A stretch of DNA of 64,000 bases from Fibrobacter sp. (GCF_017545445.1 NZ_JAFWOM010000011.1:41591-105590); one strand, 5' to 3'. Numbered from the stretch's first letter, positions 1 to 7,893 are shown. Numbers and translations: made by a program. Notes: generated by a model not told the origin, from the sequence alone.

Positions 1-403
1 TAAAGTTTTCAAGAACGGTCTAGTCAAGGGCTTTCGCTATATGATAGAACATGATGGACCGTATTTGGTGCATTGCACTTATGGCATGGACCGGACTGGA
101 TTTACGATTGCCGTACTCGAAGCGCTGATGGGTGCGACTGCCGACGAAATCAAGTCGGATTACGCAAAAACCTTCACGAATTACTACAGCATTGTAGATG
201 GTGTGCAGGTGGCGTTGACCTCGAAACAGGTTGATTTGATTAAGGAAGTTATCGCCAATAATTTGCGAAACTCGTATCATACCGTAGGTGTCGATATTTC
301 GGATTTCGAGAATGTCGATTTGGCGGCTGCGACAGAAAAATATTTGCTTGCTCTCGGCATGGAATCGGGTGAAATTGAAGCTCTGAAAGTACGATTAAAG
401 TAA
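1..403 (+). CDS. Tyrosine phosphatase, C-terminal part (gene runs off the left edge)
   Basis: The frame is open from base 2 and ends at a TAA at 401-403, so this is the last 133 codons of a gene that starts before the window. The sequence HCTYGMDRTG at about 71-100 is the P-loop of the Cys-X5-Arg phosphatases (C and R both present), in the style of the bacterial Y_phosphatase3 family. The HC/DRTG form favours a protein-tyrosine or dual-specificity phosphatase. The helical tail with NYYSIVDG and the closing LLALGMESGEIEALKVRL is typical for that family's C-terminus. Substrate and cellular location cannot be judged because the N-terminus is missing. An ATG at 41 inside the frame lies just before the P-loop and would remove most of the domain, so it is not the start. 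Confidence 0.85.
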   Translation, partial: KVFKNGLVKGFRYMIEHDGPYLVHCTYGMDRTGFTIAVLEALMGATADEIKSDYAKTFTNYYSIVDGVQVALTSKQVDLIKEVIANNLRNSYHTVGVDISDFENVDLAAATEKYLLALGMESGEIEALKVRLK

Positions 404-450
404 TTTTTTTTATACAAAATGACTCCTGCTTTTTTTTATACATTTTTAAT

Positions 451-945
451 ATGAATGTTCGTTTATTTCGTATTTCGTCTTTGATACTGTTGTTGGGAAT
501 GTGCTTATGTGGCATGGGCTGCGATCCTGACTTGCCGTCTGGTCACGCTTACGATATCAATATTGCTGCTGTGAAACCTGCTGGGACGGATTCGTTGAAA
601 ATGTGCGTTTCGTCTTCTGCTATAGATTCGCTAGAGTGTGTGACTGTTTCCAATTCACATGGTAATGCTGTTTTTAGTGATGATTGGGATAGCTTAAAAG
701 TTCATTCAGAAAATGTTGAATTTATTGTCGATATATCTTTCTTTTGTAACGGACGTGAAATTCCTTTGCCTACGTACGTTATAGAAGCGATACATTCAAG
801 ACGAATCGATTATGATTTTAGGGAACTTGATGAACGTGCTGTTAACCCTCGTGGTTGGGATTATGATTTGGTGACATTCCTTTCGCCAGAAGATACGTCG
901 TGTGGCAAGTTTGTGAACTACGCTGTTTTTAAGGACGAAGGGTAA
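451..945 (+). CDS. Small lipoprotein of unknown function
   Basis: 164 residues. The N-terminus has Arg residues, a hydrophobic stretch rich in Leu and Ile, and a lipobox ending GMGC (Cys near residue 24), so it is predicted to be lipidated and membrane-anchored in the envelope. The mature part contains several Ser/Asp/Val-rich segments and no family I recognise. The upstream gap (404-450) is AT-rich with two TTTTTTATACA stretches that could include a promoter. Its stop overlaps the next start as TAATG, so it is translationally coupled to the following gene. Both are likely cell-envelope proteins made together. Function unknown. Confidence 0.8.
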   Translation: MNVRLFRISSLILLLGMCLCGMGCDPDLPSGHAYDINIAAVKPAGTDSLKMCVSSSAIDSLECVTVSNSHGNAVFSDDWDSLKVHSENVEFIVDISFFCNGREIPLPTYVIEAIHSRRIDYDFRELDERAVNPRGWDYDLVTFLSPEDTSCGKFVNYAVFKDEG

Positions 946-1640
946 TGAAGAAAATATTGCTTTTTATTTTGTCCTTCGCGTGGGTTGCGTATGCCGATAC
1001 TCAACGGGTTGTTTATCCGTACTTTGATGTTACTGTAGGCGGAAAGTCCATAAGTACATCGTATAAGGTCAAATCCAAGTACAATTATTATTTCGACCGT
1101 GAAAAAGATGAAATGGTTTATAATAAGGACCTTTTTTATAACGTAACATCTTTTGATGGCTTGGGTGTAGATATTGATTTTAAAGGCGGAGTTATACTTA
1201 GGGATATTCTTCCCTTCTCATTTGTTCCTTTTTTAAATGTTGGCGTATTCTATGTAAACGGTACGGAAGAGTACAAGTATTATTCCCTCGATAAGGATGA
1301 ATTTCAAAGGAAATGGACGAGAGCGTACATCTCGTTGCTTTTGGGGGTGATGGTTTATCCGTTTGAATTGAACGATTCTTCATTACAGGGGGTGTTTGTA
1401 AGCATTGCGGCAGGCCCTTCTCTTATGGAGTATTCGAGTAACGGAAACCAGATGAGTAACATTGAACAAGAAACAGTTATAGTTCTTGAACTTGGCAATG
1501 TTTGGTCTGTGTCGGAGCACTATGCGATAGGGCTTAGCGGAAAAATTGCATGGGGCTTTAGCTTTGATGGCGACAATAAGGACGACGTTCCTGTAAACAG
1601 CACGGCCTTCGGCCTAGCCCTGAAGCTTGTGCGGAAATAA
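945..1640 (+). CDS. Secreted protein, probable small outer-membrane beta-barrel
   Basis: 231 residues. A cleavable signal peptide (MKKILLFILSFAWVAYA, cleavage after AYA) is followed by alternating polar/hydrophobic strands rich in Tyr, Phe and Gly. Segments such as GVDIDFKGGVILRDI, FVPFLNVGVFYVNG, SIAAGPSLMEY and AIGLSGKIAWGFSF, with a final AFGLALKLVRK, look like transmembrane strands of a small barrel. The start ATG overlaps the TAA of the upstream lipoprotein by one base, so the two are probably one operon. No named family is recognised. The barrel assignment is an inference from strand pattern. Confidence 0.75.
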   Translation: MKKILLFILSFAWVAYADTQRVVYPYFDVTVGGKSISTSYKVKSKYNYYFDREKDEMVYNKDLFYNVTSFDGLGVDIDFKGGVILRDILPFSFVPFLNVGVFYVNGTEEYKYYSLDKDEFQRKWTRAYISLLLGVMVYPFELNDSSLQGVFVSIAAGPSLMEYSSNGNQMSNIEQETVIVLELGNVWSVSEHYAIGLSGKIAWGFSFDGDNKDDVPVNSTAFGLALKLVRK

Positions 1641-1712
1641 TAGTTTTTGAAATGTTTTTAGAGCGTGTTGTAGTCAATTTAGCCAAGTTGAAGTATGAAA
1701 ATCGCAAAAATG

Positions 1713-1928
1713 TGCTACTAAATTGCCGAAATTTTGAATTTAGTAGCATGAAATTTGAATAAAGTAACTTGTTTTGGCACGGTTTGGTGTTTGCGAATTC
1801 TTTTTTTGTGCTACTAAATCGCTGAAAAAATTATTTTAGTAGCATGATTGCAACAACTTAGCTTCCAAATATTGAATATAAAGTAAAATTCGTGCTACTA
1901 AATTGCGGAAAATCTTGTTTTAGTAGCA
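1713..1928 (+). repeat. Array A: three 36-bp palindromes at fixed spacing
   Basis: In the gene-free stretch 1641-2118, three inverted repeats lie in one orientation: 1713-1748, 1809-1844 and 1893-1928. Each begins TGCTACTAAA and ends TTTAGTAGCA with 12-16 nt between the arms; the first has 12-bp arms. All three are exactly 36 bp. Start-to-start distances are 96 and 84 bp. The motif TATAAAGT sits 16 nt before the third palindrome. A related array with the same geometry lies at 7677-7893. The next gene starts at 2119, about 190 bp downstream. The role is unknown: a set of operators, recombinase sites or an RNA leader with three hairpins are all possible. Confidence 0.85.
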
Positions 1929-2118
1929 TGTTTTGGCAAAAAATGCCCCTTGAAAACACAAAAATTGCCTTTCTTCTTGCTTTTAAACTAAAAATTTTGC
2001 ATATTTAAGCAGCAGGGTTGCCTAAAAAGCGACTTCGCTCTTTATTATTATATGCAGGATGCGTCCGCTCCTCGGTTTGCTATATCGTTTGTTTTATGTG
2101 CTATTATAAGAGGGTGCG

Positions 2119-2943
2119 ATGCAATCGTTTGAACGGCTGTCTCCCGATATTTTGTTGCCTTTGTTGCAATCTCGTGCGGAGGTACTTCTCCGTGCTGTTG
2201 AATGGACTAAGAAATCTTTAAAGCGTGCTCCGCAGGGGCGTTTGAGGCTCGCGAAACGCGGAAATCAGTTTTACGGTTATCATATGACTGATGCCGATTC
2301 GCAAAAAGGTGAGTATATTCCCAAAGACAATGTCTCGCAAATGTCAAAACTTGCGCAAAAAGATTATGACGAAAAAGCACTTCGTGAAATGGAACGCGAA
2401 CTTTCTTTGATTGATGGCTTTATCGCAAAATATAGCCCTGAAGAATTGACTAGCATTTACAGTCAGATGAATGCGGAGCGCAAGTCGTTGGTTGAGCCGG
2501 TTCAGCTTTCTGATGATGAATATGCAAGGCGTTGGCTTGCCGTACCGTACAAGGGAAAAGGTTTTGATGCGGGTGCTCCTGATTTGCGGACGGCGAATGG
2601 CGAACGCGTCCGCTCAAAGTCCGAGGTGATTATCGCGGATACGCTTGGGCGTTTGGGAATCCCTTATAAATACGAATGTCCATTGAAACTCGCAGATGGC
2701 GGCCTGACCGTTTATCCTGATTTTACTTGCCTTGATTTGCGGACTCGCAAGGATGTGCTGTGGGAACATTTGGGAATGATGGACGATCCTGAGTATGCGT
2801 CGCTGGCGGTCAAAAAATTATCGTCTTACCTCCAAAGCGGCTATGTCCCTGGGAAAAATTTCATCATCTCAATGGAAAGTTCCGAAAAACCTTTGAGCCA
2901 AAACGATGTGAAAAAAATTGTAAAAGAAATCTTTTGGCATTGA
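2119..2943 (+). CDS. PD-(D/E)XK nuclease-like protein
   Basis: 274 residues, no signal peptide, so cytoplasmic. The N-terminal half is helical and charged (residues about 70-130 probably coiled). The C-terminal domain has RSKSEVIIADTLGRLGIPY, then YECPL, VYPDFTCLDL, and WEHLGMMDDPEYA followed by a Lys/Leu helix. This order (Glu in a helix, PD in a strand, then E-x-H in the next strand) is that of restriction-endonuclease-like domains found in hypothetical proteins of Firmicutes and Bacteroidetes, with WEH taking the place of the usual ExK. The start ATG follows GAGGGTGCG. It stands alone between the palindrome array and the lipoprotein gene. A nuclease role is inferred from motifs, and the target is unknown. 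Confidence 0.7.
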   Translation: MQSFERLSPDILLPLLQSRAEVLLRAVEWTKKSLKRAPQGRLRLAKRGNQFYGYHMTDADSQKGEYIPKDNVSQMSKLAQKDYDEKALREMERELSLIDGFIAKYSPEELTSIYSQMNAERKSLVEPVQLSDDEYARRWLAVPYKGKGFDAGAPDLRTANGERVRSKSEVIIADTLGRLGIPYKYECPLKLADGGLTVYPDFTCLDLRTRKDVLWEHLGMMDDPEYASLAVKKLSSYLQSGYVPGKNFIISMESSEKPLSQNDVKKIVKEIFWH

Positions 2944-2974
2944 CTGCTTGTTTTGAATTTTGTTATTTATGGCC

Positions 2975-3937
2975 ATGGCAAATTTTTTTAGCAAATATCT
3001 TAGTGAACTCGCATTGATGGCTACAGCGTTGCTGTGGGCTGGTTGCGGTAACGTCGATAATGATTCGAATAATGAAAAGTCGGTAAGCAGAGCTTCGAAC
3101 AGTTTCGGTGTTGCTGAAGTGTCCAAACCCGCTGAATCGCCTGATTCTACAACGTTGCCGCGTGTAACGGAAAAAGACGATTCTCTTGCGAATGAGATTT
3201 CTAAAGATTCTCTTGATGCGAACGCCCAAACAGCCGTATTGTTGGATTCCGCGAAACTGCTTGAAAAGCAGCGGACTATAGATAGCTTGATGAAAGCTTT
3301 TTTCCCGATTGAATGGAATGATGTAGAAAAAAAGAAAGACGGATATCAATATGCTCTTATGCGGAGGTTTATTTTTGCAAAAAATCGTGATTCGATTTTG
3401 AAAGCTAGAGCAGATTTGGGCTCTGTTATGTGCTATTATGGTGTTATTGCGGATAGGAATAGACCACGTCGTCTTGGCATTAATGATGGTTCTGAAGGTC
3501 GGTTTAATAATGGTCCTGAAAACGCTTCTGTAGATGGTAGGTCTATTCTTCAATCGTTATTGGGTAATTCGAATGTGTTTCCGTCTAAATGGACTCTGAA
3601 AGTTCTTTATGAAAATATTGAATTCGCAGACAAACGAACTCCTAATCAAGATATGCTTTTTAGAATTAAACGTGTTTTTCAACAAAGAAGTCCGGGTTTA
3701 AGGCATATATACAGAAAATTTGTCAAGAAAGATTCTGCTAATACATTTCAAGGAAAAATTGTTTTAAAATTGACGATTGCTGCTGATGGAAGTGTAAAAG
3801 AATCTTCAATAAAGAAATCGACGACGGGCGTTAAAGAATTTGATGAAAATATAAGAACCGTAGTAAGTCGATGGACGTTCCCTAAGGTTAAATCAGGGAC
3901 GATTGTTGTTTATGTGCCTATTCATTTTTATGAATAA
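2975..3937 (+). CDS. Lipoprotein with TonB-C/AgmX-like C-terminal domain (copy 1)
   Basis: I start at the ATG at 2975 (MANFFSKY) because the paralogue at 5664 begins with the same residues; in-frame TTG 2960 and ATG 2969 lie just upstream. The signal peptide ends LLWAGC, a lipobox. A Ser/Asp/Glu-rich low-complexity linker follows (about residues 25-95). The last 70 residues, with GKIVLKLTIAADGSVKESSI, the TGVKEFDENI helix and VSRWTFPKVKSGTIVVYVPIHF, match the TonB C-terminal/AgmX-PglI fold: two strands, a helix and a final strand. This fold often contacts peptidoglycan or envelope partners. There are no TonB box partners nearby. The central part differs most from copy 2. The exact role is unknown. 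Confidence 0.78.
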   Translation: MANFFSKYLSELALMATALLWAGCGNVDNDSNNEKSVSRASNSFGVAEVSKPAESPDSTTLPRVTEKDDSLANEISKDSLDANAQTAVLLDSAKLLEKQRTIDSLMKAFFPIEWNDVEKKKDGYQYALMRRFIFAKNRDSILKARADLGSVMCYYGVIADRNRPRRLGINDGSEGRFNNGPENASVDGRSILQSLLGNSNVFPSKWTLKVLYENIEFADKRTPNQDMLFRIKRVFQQRSPGLRHIYRKFVKKDSANTFQGKIVLKLTIAADGSVKESSIKKSTTGVKEFDENIRTVVSRWTFPKVKSGTIVVYVPIHFYE

Positions 3938-3983
3938 ACCATATTTTGCTGTTTAAATCATTGAAAATTTGTATTTTCTCGCT

Positions 3984-4607
3984 ATGAATAATATTCCAAA
4001 ATCTCATTTGTTCTTGCTTGTATTTGTTCTCCTGACAACGCTTTGGTCTGTTATCGGAGTCAAAGATACTTACCTCACTTGGGTTCTTGAAGCGACACCC
4101 GCGATTGTCGGGCTGTTGGTTCTTGTGTTGACGTACAAAAGATTTAGGATGCCAACGTTTCTTTACGTGGTGATTGCGCTCCACATGGCGGTGCTTTTGA
4201 TGGGGGCGCATTATTCGTATGCGAATGTTCCGCTTGGATTCTGGATGCAGGATTGGTTCGGCTGGACGCGTAACAACTACGATAAAATCGGGCATTTGAT
4301 GCAAGGTGTCACGCCCGGGCTTGTGATGATTGAACTTTTGCGCCGCACGACTCCGATCAAGACAGCTGGCTGGACGGGGTTCTTGTCGGTGTGCGTGGCT
4401 GAGGCGATTTCGGCTTTGTACGAAATTATCGAATGGCTTGCATCGCTCAGCAATCCGACGGATACCGAAGCGTTTTTAGGAACGCAGGGCTACATTTGGG
4501 ATACGCAGACGGATATGTTCATGTGCCTTATCGGGGCGACCATCGCGGTTATCATTCGCTTGAAAACTCTACGTTCTTCTGCATCAAATAACTTGCCTAA
4601 TCTTTAG
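3984..4607 (+). CDS. YjdF-like (DUF2238) integral membrane protein
   Basis: About 207 residues from ATG 3984 (MNNIPKSHLF); the in-frame TTG at 3969 is less likely. Around six hydrophobic segments alternate with short loops. The stretch NNYDKIGHLMQG, followed by the EAISALYEIIEW helix and YIWDTQTDMFMCLIGA, is the conserved core of the DUF2238/YjdF family, where the acidic and His residues lie within membrane helices. Family function is not established. It follows the lipoprotein gene by 46 bp, and the same order recurs further downstream where only a remnant of this gene survives (6586-6640), so the pair was probably duplicated together. Confidence 0.8.
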   Translation: MNNIPKSHLFLLVFVLLTTLWSVIGVKDTYLTWVLEATPAIVGLLVLVLTYKRFRMPTFLYVVIALHMAVLLMGAHYSYANVPLGFWMQDWFGWTRNNYDKIGHLMQGVTPGLVMIELLRRTTPIKTAGWTGFLSVCVAEAISALYEIIEWLASLSNPTDTEAFLGTQGYIWDTQTDMFMCLIGATIAVIIRLKTLRSSASNNLPNL

Positions 4608-5603
4608 TTGAATTTAATTGCTTTGAAGAATTTCTATTATGATTTGCCCGAAATGCGGAAACGCCAACTTGAAACTATTATCAAACGAAGTCAAGGCGAT
4701 ATAAATGGCTTTACTTTTCTTGACAAAAATGATGAGCAGGATTTAGTTAAAGATTCTGATAGGTTCATTGAGTACAAAATTGCAAGGCCGAACCGTATCG
4801 AATGTATTTTGCTAATGATTTTTTTCATCGTAGCGTTAGTGTTTGTTATGGTTGAGGTATTTTTTGTTGATGGCATGAAGTCATTGTGGCCGATTTGGTT
4901 GGTGTCAAGTGCTGTTTATGCTTTTGCTATTTATACTTTTTCTAAAACAGTTTTTGCTGTGGAATGGTTTAAGGATAAATTTATTTTGAAAACTCTCTAT
5001 GGCGAAAAGGAATTCTTGTTTAATGATTTTTTCCCTTGTCGTTGCGGTGAGGCAGGAAGAGATGGTTTCGGTGTTTATCTAAAAAAGGGAATGCAGACAT
5101 TTGTTCTTCGTGAAAGGGCGTTTCCAGATGTTGTGAAAATGTTATGCCGAATTTACGGATGTTCAACGGATAAAATGATCAAAGCAAAAAATGCTGAATA
5201 TATAACATACAAGCCCTTGGGATGCCGTTGTGGCATGTTAACCATTTGGGGGCAATGTATTATTGGACTTTTGTTGACTGTGCTTTGCCTTTTTATTGGA
5301 ATAAATGGGAATGTCGATTCTGATTGGTTTTGTTGCCTATGTTTGGCTATCCTTTTTTGGGTCGAAGCCTATCGCAATTCAAAGGAAATTCTTGAAATCA
5401 GATGGTTCAATGATAAGTTTGTATTTTGCACCCGTTACGGAGAAAAAACTTTTTCGTTTGACAAATTGGGGCTGTGTAAAATGAAGTGCAATAACAATGG
5501 TTTCCGCATGTTCATTTTTAGAAAGAATGGAATATCTTTTGTTGTAGAAGAACACTATTTTCCACAAGTTGTAGAAAAGATGAACGTGCTTTATGGTCAA
5601 TGA
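4608..5603 (+). CDS. Membrane protein with two tandem TM-pair plus PH-like repeats
   Basis: Up to 331 residues. The first possible codon is a TTG directly after the yjdF stop; an ATG at 4653 (MRKRQLETIIKRS) is a safer start. Two homologous halves are visible. Each has a pair of hydrophobic helices, then W-F-x-D/N-K-F, a YGEK-F-F strand pair, a Gly/Phe-rich loop and a closing FP-VV-KM----YG helix. In the first half these are VEWFKDKFILKTLYGEKEF and FPDVVKMLCRIYG; in the second EIRWFNDKFVFCTRYGEKTF and FPQVVEKMNVLYGQ. The soluble parts look like small beta domains facing the cytoplasm. I recognise no named family. Many Cys occur in the second half. Confidence 0.72.
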   Translation: MNLIALKNFYYDLPEMRKRQLETIIKRSQGDINGFTFLDKNDEQDLVKDSDRFIEYKIARPNRIECILLMIFFIVALVFVMVEVFFVDGMKSLWPIWLVSSAVYAFAIYTFSKTVFAVEWFKDKFILKTLYGEKEFLFNDFFPCRCGEAGRDGFGVYLKKGMQTFVLRERAFPDVVKMLCRIYGCSTDKMIKAKNAEYITYKPLGCRCGMLTIWGQCIIGLLLTVLCLFIGINGNVDSDWFCCLCLAILFWVEAYRNSKEILEIRWFNDKFVFCTRYGEKTFSFDKLGLCKMKCNNNGFRMFIFRKNGISFVVEEHYFPQVVEKMNVLYGQ

Positions 5604-5663
5604 GTCACGTTGATTTTGATATTTTTACGATTCTATAAATAGCCTATTTTGTATAATAGGTGT

Positions 5664-6572
5664 ATGGCAAATTTCTTTAGCAAATATTTTAGTGAAATTG
5701 CATTGTTGGCTACAGCGGTGCTGTGGGCTGGTTGCAATGTCGATAATGATTCTAAAAATGAAAAGTCGGTAAGCAACGCTTCGAATAGTTTCGGTGTAGC
5801 TGAAATATCCAAACCCGCTGAATCGCCTGATTCTGCTGCGTTACAGAATGTAACGGAAAAAAGCGATTCTCTTGCGGATGTGGTTTCTGAAGATTCTCTT
5901 GATGCAAATACGCAAACTGCCGTATTACAGGATTCTGCGAAACAACTTGAAGTGCAGCGGACCAAAGATAGCTTGATGAAGGCTTTTTTCCCGATTGAAC
6001 GGACTCATAAGGAAAAAAGGAATCGGGGGCTTCGGCACGATATTGGATGCTTATTAAGGTATGACTCTTCTAAAAAAATTGAATCAGCTTGCGATTTCTT
6101 AAAAAATATTCGTACACAAGCTTTTGATTATGGTGTTGTTGCAAGATTTGGTCGTGACAACGATCGTTTTCTTAAAAATTTTCTTGATATTGTGTCTAGA
6201 GGGACTGTGAAAGTTCTTTATGAAAAGATTGAATCTGCGGATAAACGAATTCTTAATCAAGATATGCGTTCAAGAGTTGCAAATGAATTTCGACAAAGCC
6301 TCAATTTAAATTATATATACGGAAAATTCCTGAAGAAAAATTCAGCTAATACAATTGAAGGCGAAATCACTTTGAAGCTAACGATTGCTGCGGATGGAAC
6401 CGTAAAAGAAACGTCGATAATGGAATCGACTACGGGTGTTAAAGAATTTGATGAAGAAATAAGAAACGCAGTAAGTCAATGGACATTCTCTAAGGTTAAA
6501 TCTGGGAAGATTGTTGTTTATGTTCCCATTCATTTTTCTGAAAATGACAAAACCTCGTCGCAGCCTAAATAA
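5664..6572 (+). CDS. Lipoprotein with TonB-C/AgmX-like C-terminal domain (copy 2)
   Basis: 302 residues from ATG 5664 (MANFFSKYFSEIALLATAVLW), with lipobox LWAGC. It is a clear paralogue of the gene at 2975: the signal peptide, the acidic Ser-rich linker with FGVAEISKPAESPDS, the SLMKAFFPIE segment and the C-terminal AADGTVKETSI / KEFDEEI / SQWTFSKVKSGKIVVYVPIHF block align closely. The middle (residues about 115-190) is rearranged or replaced. The C-terminal domain is the TonB-C/AgmX type. A short remnant of a yjdF gene follows directly, so this is the second copy of a duplicated two-gene unit. Confidence 0.78.
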   Translation: MANFFSKYFSEIALLATAVLWAGCNVDNDSKNEKSVSNASNSFGVAEISKPAESPDSAALQNVTEKSDSLADVVSEDSLDANTQTAVLQDSAKQLEVQRTKDSLMKAFFPIERTHKEKRNRGLRHDIGCLLRYDSSKKIESACDFLKNIRTQAFDYGVVARFGRDNDRFLKNFLDIVSRGTVKVLYEKIESADKRILNQDMRSRVANEFRQSLNLNYIYGKFLKKNSANTIEGEITLKLTIAADGTVKETSIMESTTGVKEFDEEIRNAVSQWTFSKVKSGKIVVYVPIHFSENDKTSSQPK

Positions 6573-6585
6573 TCGAAAATTTTCA

Positions 6586-6640
6586 TGTTTTTGCTTTGCT
6601 TCGTTCTTCTGACAACGATTTGGTTTGTTATCAGAGTCGC
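6586..6640 (+). pseudogene. Remnant of a duplicated yjdF-like gene (5' fragment)
   Basis: Bases 6586-6638 align without gaps to 4009-4061, the signal/first-helix coding part of the intact yjdF-like gene, with 44 of 53 positions identical by hand count. The shared piece includes CTGACAACG and TGTTATC-GAGTC. No intact reading frame continues past it; similarity stops where the convergent recombinase gene begins (its stop is at 6659). It shows that the lipoprotein-yjdF pair was duplicated and that the second yjdF copy was lost, leaving this stub. Confidence 0.75.
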
Positions 6641-6658
6641 CTTAATCACTGCTAAATG

Positions 6659-7564
6659 TTATGCCCTTGGGTGTGTTTTCTTGAAGGCTTCGCGTAGGCG
6701 TTCGGCGTTGACGTGCGTATAGACTTGCGTGGTTGAGATGTTTGAATGTCCGAGCATCTCTTTGACGCTCATGATTTCGGCACCATTTTCGAGCAAGTGC
6801 GTGGCAAAGCTGTGTCGCAGCACGTGCGGGCTTGCCTTGCCCTCCCAGCCGATGCTGCGGAGCAAGTCGTGGATGTCGTTTCGCAATGTTCGCAGTCCGA
6901 AGGGTTTGCCTTCTTCGCTCAAGAATACAAGGCCTGTTACGGTGGGAATATGCCCTGCTTGTAATTGCATTTGTTTGTAATTCGCAATGCGCTTGATAAA
7001 GCTTTCTGTAATCGGTACGATGCGTTCTTTGTTGCCTTTGCCGAGCACGCGAACAAGCTTTGCACTTGTGTCGATACGGTCCCAGGTGAGGTTTTGGCAT
7101 TCTGAGATGCGAAGTCCCGAACCGTAAATGAGTTCTAGCAAAAGACGTGCGCGGACTTGTGGCAAAGTTGGTTCTTGGGTTTCTTCGAGTTTGTCGAACT
7201 TGTTTTCGGCGAGGTCCTTTTGCCCGAGGACGTTGACGAGTCGCTTGGGGCGCTTGGGCATCGGGATGGCATCGGCGGGATTCTTGTCGAGAATTTTGGA
7301 GCGGACGAGGTATTTGCCGAAACTCTTGAGGGCGGCGAGGTGTTCGCAGATGCTTGTGGGAGCAAGCTTTTGCTTGATCTTCATATCCCACACAAAACCC
7401 TTAATGTTCATTTCTGAGAAAGATTCGAGGGGCGCTTGAGCCGCCGTGAGCGTGGCGAGGTATTTTTCAAGCGATTTCCGGTACGTGATGACCGTCCTTT
7501 CGGAATACCTGCGCTGTGTTTGCAGGTATATCAAGAAATTTTGGATGTATTCGTCTAAAAGCAT
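6659..7564 (-). CDS. Tyrosine site-specific recombinase, XerC/XerD type
   Basis: 301 residues, the normal length for Xer proteins. The N-terminal SAM-like DNA-binding domain (residues about 1-95) contains YSERTVITYRKSL. The catalytic domain has the full active site: Arg in GSGLRISE, Lys in GKGNKER, HVLRHSFATHLL (H-x-x-R), then LGHSNISTTQVYTHV with the third His/Trp-position His and the nucleophile Tyr. It could be the housekeeping chromosome-dimer recombinase or a mobile-element relative; sequence alone does not separate these. It is transcribed toward the yjdF remnant and its start lies 112 bp from palindrome array B, which makes those palindromes candidate substrates or regulators. Confidence 0.93.
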   Translation of the reverse strand: MLLDEYIQNFLIYLQTQRRYSERTVITYRKSLEKYLATLTAAQAPLESFSEMNIKGFVWDMKIKQKLAPTSICEHLAALKSFGKYLVRSKILDKNPADAIPMPKRPKRLVNVLGQKDLAENKFDKLEETQEPTLPQVRARLLLELIYGSGLRISECQNLTWDRIDTSAKLVRVLGKGNKERIVPITESFIKRIANYKQMQLQAGHIPTVTGLVFLSEEGKPFGLRTLRNDIHDLLRSIGWEGKASPHVLRHSFATHLLENGAEIMSVKEMLGHSNISTTQVYTHVNAERLREAFKKTHPRA

Positions 7565-7676
7565 TGTTTTTTACGGTTTCTGTGGAGAAAAATAAACATT
7601 TTTCCGGATGAAAAACAGCTTAAATGGACGTTGTTGGTGAAAATCGAGGACGAAAAGGGCGGAAAATGCCAAATTA

Positions 7677-7893
7677 TGCTACTAAATTGGATTTTTCTAG
7701 GGGTTTGGTATCACATTTTTGTTATAAATTAATTGAAAAATAGGACTTTGCGGCAAAATGATGTTGAAATATGCTACCAAGTATCTCAAAGAAGTGGATT
7801 TGGTAGCATCAAATTCCTTGGTAATGTCATTTTTATTTCGTATAAAGTTGAAAAAATGCTACTAAACGAAAGAAAATGGTCGGTTTGGTAGCA
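7677..7893 (+). repeat. Array B: three 37-bp imperfect palindromes, same geometry as array A
   Basis: In the gene-free stretch 7565-8012, three inverted repeats lie at 7677-7713, 7772-7808 and 7857-7893, spaced 95 and 85 bp start to start; array A has 96 and 84. The arms are TGCTACTAAA/TTTGGTATCA, TGCTACCAA/TTGGTAGCA and TGCTACTAAAC/GTTTGGTAGCA. The second shows paired changes in both arms relative to array A. The others keep the left arm and change A to G in the right arm, which still pairs as G-U in plus-strand RNA. TATAAAGT again lies 16 nt before the third palindrome. The array sits between the recombinase gene and the PorV-like gene. Confidence 0.82.

Noticed and set aside
1775..1794. 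Sigma-54 promoter in palindrome array A
   Set aside because: TTGGCACG is present but the next TTGC is 15 bases from the GG instead of 10.
1713..1928. CRISPR array
   Set aside because: Only three units, arms conserved but centres different, and gaps of 48 and 60 bp; no cas genes in the window.
2018..2221. Small Cys-rich open frame before the nuclease-like gene
   Set aside because: It overlaps the real start region of the gene at 2119 in another frame and has no supporting ribosome site.
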